A stretch of 38,419 nt of DNA from a virus, in the IMG/VR virus record IMGVR_UViG_3300011114_000210, positions 1 through 38,419 of that record. One strand, written 5' to 3'. Below are positions 1-7,385 of this stretch, piece after piece (positions within the stretch are counted from its first letter, which is position 1; the number at the start of each line of letters is the position of its first letter). The position numbers and the translations under genes were made by a program. The notes under the pieces are model-generated. The model saw only the letters and a program-made list of their open reading frames with translations, ran no database searches and was not told the DNA's origin.

Positions 1-262
1 GTTGCGTTGTTAAAGAACTTTTCGCTTCTTCGGATTTCTCCTTAGAGGCTGGAACCTCATCCGAGGTTCCTAGTTTGTTTGTTTCGGCTTCTCCAGCAGG
101 CGCGGGTTTCTGCTCGGTATCTCCGCTGGCCTTTTCTGTAGCAGTTGTTTCTACTTTGGCTTTTTCGTCTTCCTTAGGAGTGGGACTAAAGTCCCGCCCT
201 TCGTCAGCCGCTTGCGCCATCGCCAATACATCCGCTTCAGTCAGGTTATTTGAATCTGCCAT
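1..262 (-). CDS. Putative scaffolding protein, N-terminal 87 residues (gene crosses the window ends)
   Basis: The ATG at 260-262 follows an AAAGGG ribosome site. The frame stays open to base 1, giving 87 residues rich in Glu, Lys, Ala, Ser and Thr with no hydrophobic segment. Joined to base 38419 it stays in frame through a codon made of bases 1, 38419 and 38418, then runs 74 more codons to a stop at 38193-38195, for 162 residues in all. An acidic, hydrophilic, probably helical protein between portal and major capsid is the usual place and composition of a podovirus scaffold, which directs capsid assembly. The function rests on position and composition; I recognise no motif. An unrelated head protein is the main alternative. 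Confidence 0.6.
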   Translation of the reverse strand, partial: MADSNNLTEADVLAMAQAADEGRDFSPTPKEDEKAKVETTATEKASGDTEQKPAPAGEAETNKLGTSDEVPASKEKSEEAKSSLTTQ

Positions 263-309
263 TTGACCCTTTCTTACGCTTGTGGGTAGGGAGTCATTCT
301 ACCTCAAGG

Positions 310-633
310 TTATTCGGCTACTGGTTCATCCGATCCATCCCCATAGCCTGGGACGGCGGAGTTAAGTTTTTGAGATGCGAGCGATTCTAAGGTCGCAACA
401 CACCCTCTGAATCCTTTAGCATAACCACACGCATCCGCAAGTACATCATGCTTCTTCATTACAGCAGATGCGTTTTGGCGAAGGGTTAGGTTCAAAAGTA
501 TAAGACTAAGCTTCTTTCCAGTAGGTGTGGATAGAAAGCCTGTCCACGCCTTCTCATCCTCGTCAACCCACTTAGGTTCGTTAATCCATTCTTGGTCGCG
601 TATGAATGCTAGTGCTGCTTTTAGTTTTCTCAT
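310..633 (-). CDS. Hypothetical protein, 107 aa, between methyltransferase and scaffold
   Basis: The start is the ATG at 631-633, whose TG forms the TGA stop of the upstream methyltransferase (ATGA overlap). A start 15 bases earlier is possible but less well supported. The product begins MRKLKAALAFIRDQEW and contains a motif TGFLSTPTGKKL. It looks soluble, with a Gly/Asp/Glu-rich C-terminus and no membrane segment. I do not recognise the family. Its place between portal and scaffold in a head gene run suggests a structural or assembly role, by context only. Confidence 0.7.
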   Translation of the reverse strand: MRKLKAALAFIRDQEWINEPKWVDEDEKAWTGFLSTPTGKKLSLILLNLTLRQNASAVMKKHDVLADACGYAKGFRGCVATLESLASQKLNSAVPGYGDGSDEPVAE

Positions 634-1160
634 AGCTTTATACCCCATGAATCCCCCTGAAATAGAACTGCTTCCTTATCCTTAAATACCTGAACTAAAG
701 CCTTTTGAACTGTCTTAAAACTCCAATCATGCCCAGCCATTATCCCGCCAGCCCTAAGTTTGGGCATCCAGCCATTCAAGTCTGCAAGCACGCCTTCGTA
801 GCGATGATCTCCGTCTATGTAGATAAGGTCTAGCTCGTCATCCCTAAAGAACTGCAATGCATCTAGGCTTTTGCTTCTGCTGTGTAATACATTTCCAAGC
901 GAAGTGGTACGTTCTTTAAAAGCCTCGAAAACAAACTTCATCGGGCATTGCTGGCTTGCCACATCGTTAATGTCATACCCATTCATCCAAGGATCAACCG
1001 CCATAACCTCCTTGAAATGTTTAGCAATAACCACTGTACCTTCCCCGCTGTAAGACCCAATCTCAACCGCTTTATTATTCGCACCCGCCTCATTCGCCCA
1101 CTCACACAGTTTTGTTAAGCCTTCCGCTTGGAAGGCATCGCGCATTACTGGTACTCTCAA
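630..1160 (-). CDS. Class I SAM-dependent methyltransferase (Methyltransf_24-like)
   Basis: The 176-residue product has a Rossmann-fold SAM site: VEIGSYSGEGT near residues 32-42 (motif I), the acidic end of strand 2 in MAVDPW, and LDLIYIDGDHRYEGV followed by LRAGGIMAGHDW (motifs IV and V). This pattern is typical of small O- or N-methyltransferases next to glycan genes. The chosen start is TTG at 1158-1160, because its TTGA overlaps the portal stop; an ATG 15 bases later (MRDAFQ) is an alternative. It may methylate a sugar or virion component, which is inference. It sits inside the head gene run between portal and scaffold, an unusual place for such an enzyme. Confidence 0.8.
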   Translation of the reverse strand: MRVPVMRDAFQAEGLTKLCEWANEAGANNKAVEIGSYSGEGTVVIAKHFKEVMAVDPWMNGYDINDVASQQCPMKFVFEAFKERTTSLGNVLHSRSKSLDALQFFRDDELDLIYIDGDHRYEGVLADLNGWMPKLRAGGIMAGHDWSFKTVQKALVQVFKDKEAVLFQGDSWGIKL

Positions 1161-3037
1161 GCAGGCATCGGTGCTGGTGCTTGGCCTTGCATTGCTTCAG
1201 GTGGCAGTTGTTGCCCCTGTTGTTGCACTTGAGCCTTGCCTGCATCTCGAAGCTGTTTCTGAATTGCGCGGGATGTGTTGGGATCAATCTTCTCCAACGC
1301 TGCTAAATGCTGTTGGAGATGTGCCATCAGAACTTGCATTGCGCTCTGATCGACCTGTTGTTGCCGCTGTTGAGCAGCTTGGTTAAACGCGAAGAGAACG
1401 GATATATGCGCCTTGTGATCGTCCGAAGGCTTGATAGCAACAGGGAAGCCTGTGGTGAGCATGGTCGCAATTTCAGTCGCTTGATCTTCAGCTTGATCGC
1501 CAGAGGCAGCGTTAGGATCTTGGTAGAGCCTACGGACCAACGATGGATCGTCTTGTTCAAGGACTGATTTAACCAGTTCTCCCTGGTTGATGAAAGGATT
1601 GTTTTGGAACATCTGCATCCGAGATACTGACTTCTGCAACGCAAACTGGCGGTTGATAAAGTCTAACCCACCCTTTGGTTCAATGGAGTACTCATCATGG
1701 ATGCCGTCTGGTGGCATTGAGCCTGTCTCTTCAGCATACCGATACATCAAGTCTTTCTTGTTGTACTGCGTGTAGAGTGACCAGCATTGTTTGAATAGGT
1801 GGGATAGACCCATCCTAAACATACGATTGCGAAGATCCCCAGAGGACGCTGACTGCGACTGCAACGCTTGAATCTCGGTGGCAGTCTTTCTATCACCAGC
1901 GTTATACTGCGAGCCTGCGCCAAAGTCTGGATTGCCCATACGCTGTTCAGCAAGCTGACGCTCCTCAAGCATCAAACGCTGGAAGTCGAATGGAGGCTGG
2001 CTGAACTGAACTGGCTTTAATCCTTGTGGCAGGATCTGACCAGGTTGCATTTTCAAGTTCGCTGTGTTTAGCGAGATAGGATTCTGTGCTTCAAAGACGG
2101 GTCGGTTGGCAAGCTCAACGTAATCACTCAACGAGTTCTTGAGCTTATTTAATAGATTCTCGCCAGGGAGGAGAATTTCTGCAACTCCGCGAGGGCTATA
2201 CCAACCGCCCCCTGTGACCTCATAGGGGAAATCTACGAAAGGTGGTTCACCATGTCGGTAGGGTAGCGTGAAAGGTTTACGAATGTCTTCGTCTATAACC
2301 AGAGGACTGTAGGTTTCAACCTTCCATCCATCTTCGGACGGCGTATACATTTCCCAAAGGACAATACGATCATTGTCAGATTCTTGAGTAATTCCTTCGC
2401 GCCTGTAAATTTCGTCTTGAATCTCACTTCGTAAGCCCACCGATTTGGATGGTTTACCCGAAATGATTTTAACGAACTCGTCCCCCTGCTTGTAAAGCGG
2501 ATTTGCCTTATAGGAATCGACACTCGTTGAGATGATGTGAACAATGAAATCGGCATCTTTGAACTCCTTTGTGTAAGAAGGAACGATGATATGAAAGGGG
2601 TCAATAGCCTCGAAGTCAATACGCTTCTTGTCCTCGTTCCAGATTACTTTAGCTACTCCGCGCCCATAGAGCAGGATGTTGTCGATGACGGAAACAATCT
2701 CTTTCTGAAAGTTTGTACGCTCGCGCATCTGGTAATCGAACCAACGCTCGGCTGAGACTGTCAGCGGAGTCAACTGCTGGCGCATAGGAACGAAACTAGA
2801 AAGAATGTCGTTACCGATTGCGCTATTGACGAAGGAAGGTTTTAGCTTCTCGATAGCAGAGTCAATTAACTGAACGTGTAGGTCGGCTGCTGTAGGCCAA
2901 GGCTTAATCTTGCGCCTAACACCAAAATAGCGAGCCTGGTAGAACAGCCGTTGGCGATTCTCCCAAGTCTCACGCTGGTTGAGCGAATCAATAATCCGTG
3001 TGTAATAACTATTCCTGCGTGTATCTTTAGCGTTCAT
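1157..3037 (-). CDS. Portal (head-tail connector) protein
   Basis: The 626-residue product follows the terminase and lysis-like genes and precedes scaffold and capsid, the standard portal place. The sequence fits podovirus portals. The N-terminus has an aromatic region and KPWPTAADLHVQ. A wing/stem region contains YEVTGGGWYSPRGVAEI and NLLNKLKNSLSDYVELANRP. The C-terminus, after about residue 560, is Gln-rich and coiled-coil-like, ending in a Pro/Ala tail. Twelve copies would form the ring through which DNA is packaged and ejected. The start ATG at 3035-3037 overlaps the stop of the upstream lipoprotein (ATGA). Confidence 0.88.
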   Translation of the reverse strand: MNAKDTRRNSYYTRIIDSLNQRETWENRQRLFYQARYFGVRRKIKPWPTAADLHVQLIDSAIEKLKPSFVNSAIGNDILSSFVPMRQQLTPLTVSAERWFDYQMRERTNFQKEIVSVIDNILLYGRGVAKVIWNEDKKRIDFEAIDPFHIIVPSYTKEFKDADFIVHIISTSVDSYKANPLYKQGDEFVKIISGKPSKSVGLRSEIQDEIYRREGITQESDNDRIVLWEMYTPSEDGWKVETYSPLVIDEDIRKPFTLPYRHGEPPFVDFPYEVTGGGWYSPRGVAEILLPGENLLNKLKNSLSDYVELANRPVFEAQNPISLNTANLKMQPGQILPQGLKPVQFSQPPFDFQRLMLEERQLAEQRMGNPDFGAGSQYNAGDRKTATEIQALQSQSASSGDLRNRMFRMGLSHLFKQCWSLYTQYNKKDLMYRYAEETGSMPPDGIHDEYSIEPKGGLDFINRQFALQKSVSRMQMFQNNPFINQGELVKSVLEQDDPSLVRRLYQDPNAASGDQAEDQATEIATMLTTGFPVAIKPSDDHKAHISVLFAFNQAAQQRQQQVDQSAMQVLMAHLQQHLAALEKIDPNTSRAIQKQLRDAGKAQVQQQGQQLPPEAMQGQAPAPMPA

Positions 3038-3285
3038 TTGTTGCGCTCCGTTTGAAGTTCATAAGAAAGATCGTTGACATAGTTAAGTGCCTTCTTTGCC
3101 CAAGCACGAATGGCTGGAGAGGCAGTACGAACCGCAGGGTAGCTATCGTCTTTCATTAACGACTCAACTGCCCCCGATGTGTTCGTTATCGGACTTGTTG
3201 TCGCGCACCCACCAAGCAACAGAGCCAAGTTCACGATCAATAGCTTCGCGATTGTTCTTCCACTCGGTAGCGTTCTTGTCAACAC
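3034..3285 (-). CDS. Lipoprotein, candidate outer-membrane spanin subunit
   Basis: From a GTG at 3283-3285 this frame encodes about 83 residues. It has a basic n-region, a hydrophobic core LLIVNLALLLGGC with lipobox LGGC, then a mature domain ending NDLSYELQTERNK. Signal peptidase II processing and lipid anchoring are expected. Its 5' half lies inside the 3164-3352 gene in another frame, an architecture seen in many Rz/Rz1-type spanin pairs, which fuse inner and outer membranes at lysis. The mature part is longer and less proline-rich than classic Rz1. The start is uncertain: GTG at 3300 or TTG at 3240 would also keep the lipobox. The stop overlaps the portal start. Confidence 0.6.
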   Translation of the reverse strand: MLTRTLPSGRTIAKLLIVNLALLLGGCATTSPITNTSGAVESLMKDDSYPAVRTASPAIRAWAKKALNYVNDLSYELQTERNK

Positions 3286-3352
3286 GCTTCTCACGCCAAC
3301 CCGGTATGAGGCGAAGGACTGATGCGATGATTTGAAGTATCGCACCGATCAC
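3164..3352 (-). CDS. Small membrane protein, candidate inner-membrane spanin subunit
   Basis: A GTG start at 3350-3352, 6 bases after the holin-like gene, opens a 62-residue frame. Residues 1-19 are hydrophobic (MIGAILQIIASVLRLIPGW). A basic, then mixed-charge helical segment follows (REKRVDKNATEWKNNREAI). One N-terminal membrane segment and a periplasmic helix fit an i-spanin. The overlapping lipoprotein frame and the neighbouring holin-like gene support a lysis role. It is short for an i-spanin and I see no clear Shine-Dalgarno sequence, so an unrelated membrane protein is possible. Confidence 0.55.
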   Translation of the reverse strand: MIGAILQIIASVLRLIPGWREKRVDKNATEWKNNREAIDRELGSVAWWVRDNKSDNEHIGGS

Positions 3353-3358
3353 TTAAAT

Positions 3359-3529
3359 TTATTTGATGTTTAACCCGACAGTCTTCAGGAATGCAACAAC
3401 CTTTTCCAAGATCGTATCATCCGCTGGAGTGGGAGTAAGCTTCACAATAATACGAGCAGCCAATACAATGCCGCCAACCGCAGCGACTACGTCTGTCCAA
3501 TTCGATGTGATCCAGTTCCATATATTCAT
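3359..3529 (-). CDS. Holin-like small membrane protein, 56 aa
   Basis: The ATG at 3527-3529 has a perfect AGGAGG eight bases upstream, which also encodes the last residues of the large terminase. The product begins MNIWNWITSNWTDVVAAVGG and has one membrane segment around residues 12-28 (VVAAVGGIVLAARIIV). It then carries LTPTPADDTILEKVVAFLK, a motif I associate with small holin-like phage proteins. A holin would form the membrane lesion that releases the lysozyme. The strong ribosome site suggests high translation. A single membrane span and position are the only functional evidence. Confidence 0.6.
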   Translation of the reverse strand: MNIWNWITSNWTDVVAAVGGIVLAARIIVKLTPTPADDTILEKVVAFLKTVGLNIK

Positions 3530-3533
3530 AGTT

Positions 3534-4958
3534 TTATCCTCCTGCTTCAAACCCAGCCATGACAGGGTCATGGAAATCCATCATGGCCTGAAGTGATTTC
3601 CAAGTTGGCCTTTCGATCTGAAAGGTCAAGTCGAACCTCATGTTGCCACCATCCAAACATAAAGCAAGTGCGTCTGCCTTGTCGGGCGAGGCAAGACCCC
3701 TTGCACGCATCGAATCCTTAGATTCCACGCCTAGCTTGCCTTTTGAGTTGACCAAGCTTTTCCTGCAAGTTAGCTGTGCAGTTAGGTCATCGTCTTCTGG
3801 CAAGATGATCTCAGCCCCATCAATCTTCTTTGCCATGCCATACCACATCTCAGCAGACCTATTGGTATAGGCATCCGCATCGTAGGCAGTAGAACCAAAG
3901 TTGACTCGGTTGACCTCCCAGCCTGCCTCTGCCAGCGCATCGCACATAGGCATCCCCAACCCACTCGCATCAGCAAATATGTTGTTAGGCTCTAGTCCAG
4001 CTTTCTTGAACTCTACAATGAATCTTCCAACGGCTGCCATCGTGTCACGATCACGCCAGGCTAGGAATGGCAGAACCTTATTGCCATCTCTTATCGCAAG
4101 CACGTTGCAATCCCCGCCTGCTGCAAAATCCACGCCTGCTACCCTAGTGCCAGGTTTGAATGCTGGTGGAGTGGTTAAGCAATGCTGAAGTTGGTTTAGG
4201 CTGATGACAAGGCTCTCGGAACCTATGTCAACAAACTCGCCGTAGATCATAGAGCGTGTCAGCGGGTGCTTCTCGCCGTAACGCTGGATAACCTCATCAA
4301 TCTGTACCTGTGTGATGTGGGGGCAGTCAAACGCTGTAACGGAGTGCTTCTTCCACATATCAGCCTCCTTGGTGAAGGCGCGGTAGAACGCACCGCTAGA
4401 CCCGCCTGGGCTGGATGCGATCAACAGTCTAGTTGGTTGGCAACGGCTGATGGCCTCGAATAGAGGGTCAGCTACAGTCTTGGCTTCGTCCACTACCATG
4501 AGCAGAGGATGGTTGTCGTGGTCCTCAGCGTGCCAGCCTTCTGCACGACCCGCATCGGTGGCTGAGTACCCGATAATGCGCGATGTGTTGCCGTTAGGGT
4601 GGAGGTAGCGGATCTCGCCAGATGTCACTTCCCATGCACCACCGAGTTTAGAAATGTGATGGCGAAGGCTAGGCCACAACTGACTTTCAACTTGTCGGTA
4701 CACGCCTGCGGTTGTGACAGCAATTGAGCGGGGGTAAACTAGGGCGTGCCATATCAAAATAGACGAAATAACTGTGCTGGTCTTGCCAGATCCGTTGGCT
4801 GCACGCAATGCTACGCGACAGTCTCTTGGCTCTAAATCGCGTAATACCTTCCGTTGCCAGTCATAAAGTTTGATACCCAATGCGTTAGATGCGAAATTGG
4901 CTGGTTTACCAAGGTCTTCTAATGCTTCTTCTTGGCTACGTTTGGGTGGCTTTGGCAT
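3534..4958 (-). CDS. Terminase large subunit (packaging ATPase and nuclease)
   Basis: The 474-residue product shows both terminase domains. The ATPase has Walker A AANGSGKT at residues 53-60 and Walker B LLMVVDEAK with its acidic pair near 157-158. SSPGGSSGAFYRAF corresponds to the coupling/motif III region. The RNase H-like nuclease begins at RVAGVDFAAGGDC (Asp near 276), followed by NIFADASGLG, and a C-terminal KADALALCL supplies the last acidic residue. The protein docks on the portal, drives DNA into the head and cuts it. The ATG at 4956-4958 has little visible Shine-Dalgarno sequence. The small subunit lies directly upstream. Confidence 0.93.
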   Translation of the reverse strand: MPKPPKRSQEEALEDLGKPANFASNALGIKLYDWQRKVLRDLEPRDCRVALRAANGSGKTSTVISSILIWHALVYPRSIAVTTAGVYRQVESQLWPSLRHHISKLGGAWEVTSGEIRYLHPNGNTSRIIGYSATDAGRAEGWHAEDHDNHPLLMVVDEAKTVADPLFEAISRCQPTRLLIASSPGGSSGAFYRAFTKEADMWKKHSVTAFDCPHITQVQIDEVIQRYGEKHPLTRSMIYGEFVDIGSESLVISLNQLQHCLTTPPAFKPGTRVAGVDFAAGGDCNVLAIRDGNKVLPFLAWRDRDTMAAVGRFIVEFKKAGLEPNNIFADASGLGMPMCDALAEAGWEVNRVNFGSTAYDADAYTNRSAEMWYGMAKKIDGAEIILPEDDDLTAQLTCRKSLVNSKGKLGVESKDSMRARGLASPDKADALALCLDGGNMRFDLTFQIERPTWKSLQAMMDFHDPVMAGFEAGG

Positions 4959-5019
4959 GGTGGTATGCTAGAACCTCTTTTTGTTTTGAGCCACAATAAT
5001 TTAGGGGGGGTTATGCGTA

Positions 5020-5628
5020 TCAAGCGGGGGCTGGGGGCGTGGCGGGTGGTGTCGTGGTGTACCTAGCCAATGACTCAGCCCTAGGTTTTCTTCTCTTCAT
5101 GGCTACCTTGCGAGGCTTACAGATTTTTAATTGTGTTGTAGTGACAACATCTTGCGTACCACTTGTCGCACAATTGCTATTGTATGAACTATTAAGTTGT
5201 GGTTTCTCTTTAACATCCTGTAGTTCAATCACTTGCGCCTTCTTCTTAACCGCAATCCCTGCGAGGAGTGAGGCCAAGTTCGAGGAGATGCCGTGGGTGA
5301 CATCCTGGTTAACTTGCAGCCTGGCAGAGGGTTGTGCATATTGAAAGATTCGTTCAGCCATCCACGCCTTGGCTTGCCAACTCTTCTCTCCCGCTAGGTT
5401 AATGGAATCTAGTAAGGATACCTCTAGGTCACGCCTTGCTTTTTTTAGGGCATTGTCGAATTGCTTGTTTCTTGCTTGCCAGTTCTGAATTGTGGTTGGT
5501 AATATTCCCAGTGCCTCACCCGCTCGCTCATAGGTCAACCCCTTGCGGATATATCCTAAGAGTTTTTCTTGAATCTCTGGGGTGAGTGAAGTTTTGCGGC
5601 CAAGTTTCTTTTCTTCTATTTCGTCCAC
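5020..5628 (-). CDS. Terminase small subunit-like DNA-binding protein
   Basis: The 202-residue product has an N-terminal helix-turn-helix (TPEIQEKLLGYIRKGL, then YERAGEALGILPTTIQNW) and a helical middle, as in phage small terminases that recognise the packaging site. The C-terminal third is low in order: lysine/arginine-rich (KPRKVAMKRRKPRAE) and ending in Thr-Pro repeats. It lies 61 bases upstream of the large terminase on the same strand. The start is a GTG at 5626-5628 with AGGGTGA upstream. A general HTH regulator is the alternative, but position favours terminase. Confidence 0.78.
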   Translation of the reverse strand: MDEIEEKKLGRKTSLTPEIQEKLLGYIRKGLTYERAGEALGILPTTIQNWQARNKQFDNALKKARRDLEVSLLDSINLAGEKSWQAKAWMAERIFQYAQPSARLQVNQDVTHGISSNLASLLAGIAVKKKAQVIELQDVKEKPQLNSSYNSNCATSGTQDVVTTTQLKICKPRKVAMKRRKPRAESLARYTTTPPATPPAPA

Positions 5629-5698
5629 TTGTTCACCCTACCCTAAAATATATTAAAATAAAGTTGACAATGATGCAAGGAGCAGGCATCTTGTCCTA
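5629..5698. promoter_or_regulatory. Divergent control region between leftward terminase and rightward early island
   Basis: This 70-base AT-rich gap separates divergent genes and must serve both. It contains a perfect TTGACA (5664-5669, plus strand) and an AT-only tract around 5645-5662. No convincing -10 box sits 16-18 bases after TTGACA. On the minus strand TTGCAT and TAATAT are 17 bases apart, a weak match. AAGGAG near 5679 is about 16 bases from the first rightward ATG, farther than usual. Promoter function is inferred from layout. Confidence 0.35.
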
Positions 5699-5947
5699 AT
5701 GAATAACACAACACACACCGAATCCAGCGCGGTTAAAGCCGCTGGTAAAACTATCTATGACAATCAAGATTCCATGAATCGCCAATTCCTATGGAATCTT
5801 TTTGATGATGGTTCCGCGATGACTCGCGAGATCACGCATCATACTGGAGACGCTGCGCGGCCATCCAGAGAAACCTATCGTGAGACTCACGCCGCAGGAT
5901 CAGAGATGGCGCGTTTAATCGCGCGCATGATGGAGAATCAAAAATGA
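5699..5947 (+). CDS. Hypothetical protein, 82 aa, first gene of the rightward island
   Basis: The product is soluble and polar, beginning MNNTTHTESSAVKAAG and ending with a helix SEMARLIARMMENQK. The middle contains SAMTREITHHTGDA, a possible short helix-turn-helix-like segment, but I cannot assign a family. Its stop overlaps the start of the next gene (ATGA at 5944-5947), so the two are probably translationally coupled. As the first gene after the divergent control region it may be expressed early; that is inference. Confidence 0.65.
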   Translation: MNNTTHTESSAVKAAGKTIYDNQDSMNRQFLWNLFDDGSAMTREITHHTGDAARPSRETYRETHAAGSEMARLIARMMENQK

Positions 5948-6021
5948 ATAACCTACCTCTAATCATCGGCGCAGTCTTCATCATCGGAATCGCATTCGGT
6001 TATCTCATGGGGAGAAATTGA
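5944..6021 (+). CDS. 25-residue membrane microprotein
   Basis: The ATG at 5944 overlaps the upstream stop. The frame encodes MNNLPLIIGAVFIIGIAFGY and a short basic end (LMGRN), so it is almost entirely one membrane helix. The next gene starts 3 bases after its stop. Perfect coupling on the left and close packing on the right argue that it is translated. Function unknown. Confidence 0.55.
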   Translation: MNNLPLIIGAVFIIGIAFGYLMGRN

Positions 6022-6024
6022 GTT

Positions 6025-6771
6025 ATGAATAATAAACCTACCAGGATACTAGGATGGAACGATGCGCCGCCGTTGGTGCATCTAACATTAAGCAGCGCGA
6101 ATATTAAAATCGGGCCTATGCCCGCGACTACATCTGGACGCTCTACTTGTCCCGATGCTTGTCCGCTTAAGCGTAGCAATGGCGGCGGTTGCTATGGTGA
6201 GTCGGGCCCAATGGTATTCCATTGGAACGCCGTTGACCGCGCAGAACGTGGGACCACGTTTGAGGGATTGTGTGAGGCAATCGCCAAGCTTCCCCAAGGT
6301 CAGATCTGGAGACACAACCAAGTAGGTGATTTGCCTGGTGAGAATAATGAGATAAACGGCACGCTACTTGGCAAGCTTGTAAACGCAAATCGTGGGCGGC
6401 GTGGCTTTACCTACACGCACAAACCAGCACTAGATGAGCAGGACAAGCACGCGCGAAAGAATAGAGAAGCGATAGCCAGCGCAAACCTTGGCGGATTCGT
6501 AGTAAATCTCTCCGCGAATGGTTTGACGCATGCGGATAAACTCGCAGAACTAGGCATAGGACCAGTTGTCACAATATTACCCGAGGGAGTGGAAGAGAAT
6601 ACCCTGACCCCTGGAGGGAGGAAAGTTGTGGTTTGTCCCGCGCAAAAACGCGAAGGAGTAACGTGCTTAAGTTGTCGCCTATGTTCTAAGGGTGACCGCT
6701 CGTGCATCGTGGGATTCATTCCGCATGGCTCATCCAGGCGCAAAGTTGCCAAGATTGCGAGTGGCTCATGA
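6025..6771 (+). CDS. Cysteine-rich conserved phage protein (GP88/DUF7227-like)
   Basis: The 248-residue product has an N-terminal pattern I recall from a widespread phage/plasmid family: LSSANIKIGPMPATTSGRST followed by CPDACPL, GGGCYGESGP and FHW. A second cysteine cluster is at the C-terminus: VVCPAQ, VTCLSCRLC and DRSCIVGFIPHG. Conserved Cys near both ends could bind a metal or an Fe-S cluster. Residues around ANGLTHADKLAELGIGPVV resemble a TIM-barrel strand-loop pattern, which is weak evidence. Its biochemical function is unknown to me. It is the largest gene of the rightward island and couples to the next gene by ATGA. Confidence 0.75.
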   Translation: MNNKPTRILGWNDAPPLVHLTLSSANIKIGPMPATTSGRSTCPDACPLKRSNGGGCYGESGPMVFHWNAVDRAERGTTFEGLCEAIAKLPQGQIWRHNQVGDLPGENNEINGTLLGKLVNANRGRRGFTYTHKPALDEQDKHARKNREAIASANLGGFVVNLSANGLTHADKLAELGIGPVVTILPEGVEENTLTPGGRKVVVCPAQKREGVTCLSCRLCSKGDRSCIVGFIPHGSSRRKVAKIASGS

Positions 6772-6902
6772 CATCCTATGCCGTTTACAATTCGCTAGGC
6801 CAATTCCAGGCGCGTTTCCTAACCTATAAGCGCGCCATGTCTTGGGCAATCCGCCACGACATGGAATGGTCCGCCGTTATTAGAAAGGAGGAAAGATCAT
6901 GA
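6768..6902 (+). CDS. Hypothetical protein, 44 aa
   Basis: The ATG at 6768 overlaps the previous stop (ATGA) and its own stop overlaps the next start. The product begins MTSYAVYNSLGQFQARFLTY and continues KRAMSWAIRHDMEWSAVI. This looks like a small folded alpha/beta protein resembling short phage proteins of unknown role. An upstream in-frame start would place most of the extra sequence inside the GP88-like gene and is less likely. Confidence 0.6.
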   Translation: MTSYAVYNSLGQFQARFLTYKRAMSWAIRHDMEWSAVIRKEERS

Positions 6903-6997
6903 ATGACCCAGCCATGTATGCCTTAGGCATGATGCACGCAACCGCGCTATGCCTTTTTGTATGGCTATGCACGCCTAAGGATAAGCGGAAAAAGTAA
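6899..6997 (+). CDS. 32-residue membrane microprotein
   Basis: The ATG at 6899 overlaps the upstream stop and has AAAGGAGG about 8 bases upstream, the best ribosome site of the island. The product (MNDPAMYALGMMHATALCLF, then VWLCTPKDKRKK) is one membrane helix with a strongly basic tail, so the C-terminus probably faces the cytoplasm. Function unknown. Confidence 0.55.
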   Translation: MNDPAMYALGMMHATALCLFVWLCTPKDKRKK

Positions 6998-7011
6998 AAG
7001 CTTTCCCTCGT

Positions 7012-7038
7012 CTCTCCTCGTTACTGAGGGGAGGAGAG
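7012..7038 (+). other. Hairpin in the 118-base gap of the rightward island
   Basis: CTCTCCTC at 7012-7019 pairs perfectly with GAGGAGAG at 7031-7038 across an 11-base loop. No T-run follows, so it is not a standard intrinsic terminator. It could be an RNA processing site, mRNA stabiliser or protein site. The rest of the gap (6998-7115) contains two of the recurring AAACGG motifs and no gene that I can support. Confidence 0.45.
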
Positions 7039-7115
7039 GCAACGCGATAGCGGAACCTAACAAACGGCAGCGCAGCCATAAACGGCGGCGCGGAACTATA
7101 AAGGAAACATGACAT

Positions 7116-7385
7116 ATGAAACTAACAGATAAAAACGCGGTCGAGATTTACAATAAAGGCGGCGCGGTCGCTAGTAGCGATTGGATGCGCGGGAGCGGTA
7201 ACTTTGTGGCGGCTAGGCCGACTCCAGAGAAGTGCGTCAAGATTCTAGCAAAGGACATTGGGGAGTTGTGCGGTTTCTCAAAAAGAGCAGCGCAGGAATT
7301 ACTCCTGGCACGTCCAAAGGTACGCAAGGTAATCGTGGTAAAGGATTGGCAAGCGGTGAGGCAATTGGCAGAGGTTTGCGTATGA
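7116..7385 (+). CDS. Hypothetical protein, 89 aa, possible HTH
   Basis: The ATG at 7116 has AAAGGA about 10 bases upstream. The product begins MKLTDKNAVEIYNKGGAVAS and has a helical central part, IGELCGFSKRAAQELLL, that could be a helix-turn-helix, then a short strand-rich end (KVRKVIVVKDW). No family recognised. It couples to the next gene through GTATGA. It may be a small regulator, which is weak inference. Confidence 0.6.
   Translation: MKLTDKNAVEIYNKGGAVASSDWMRGSGNFVAARPTPEKCVKILAKDIGELCGFSKRAAQELLLARPKVRKVIVVKDWQAVRQLAEVCV

Noticed and set aside
1111-1567. Several rightward open frames opposite the portal 3' end
   Set aside because: They are antisense to Gln/Ala-rich portal codons, which produce open frames by composition.
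5664-5669. Perfect TTGACA as a sigma70 -35 box
   Set aside because: No acceptable -10 element at 16-18 bases downstream, so I call only a control region, not a defined promoter.
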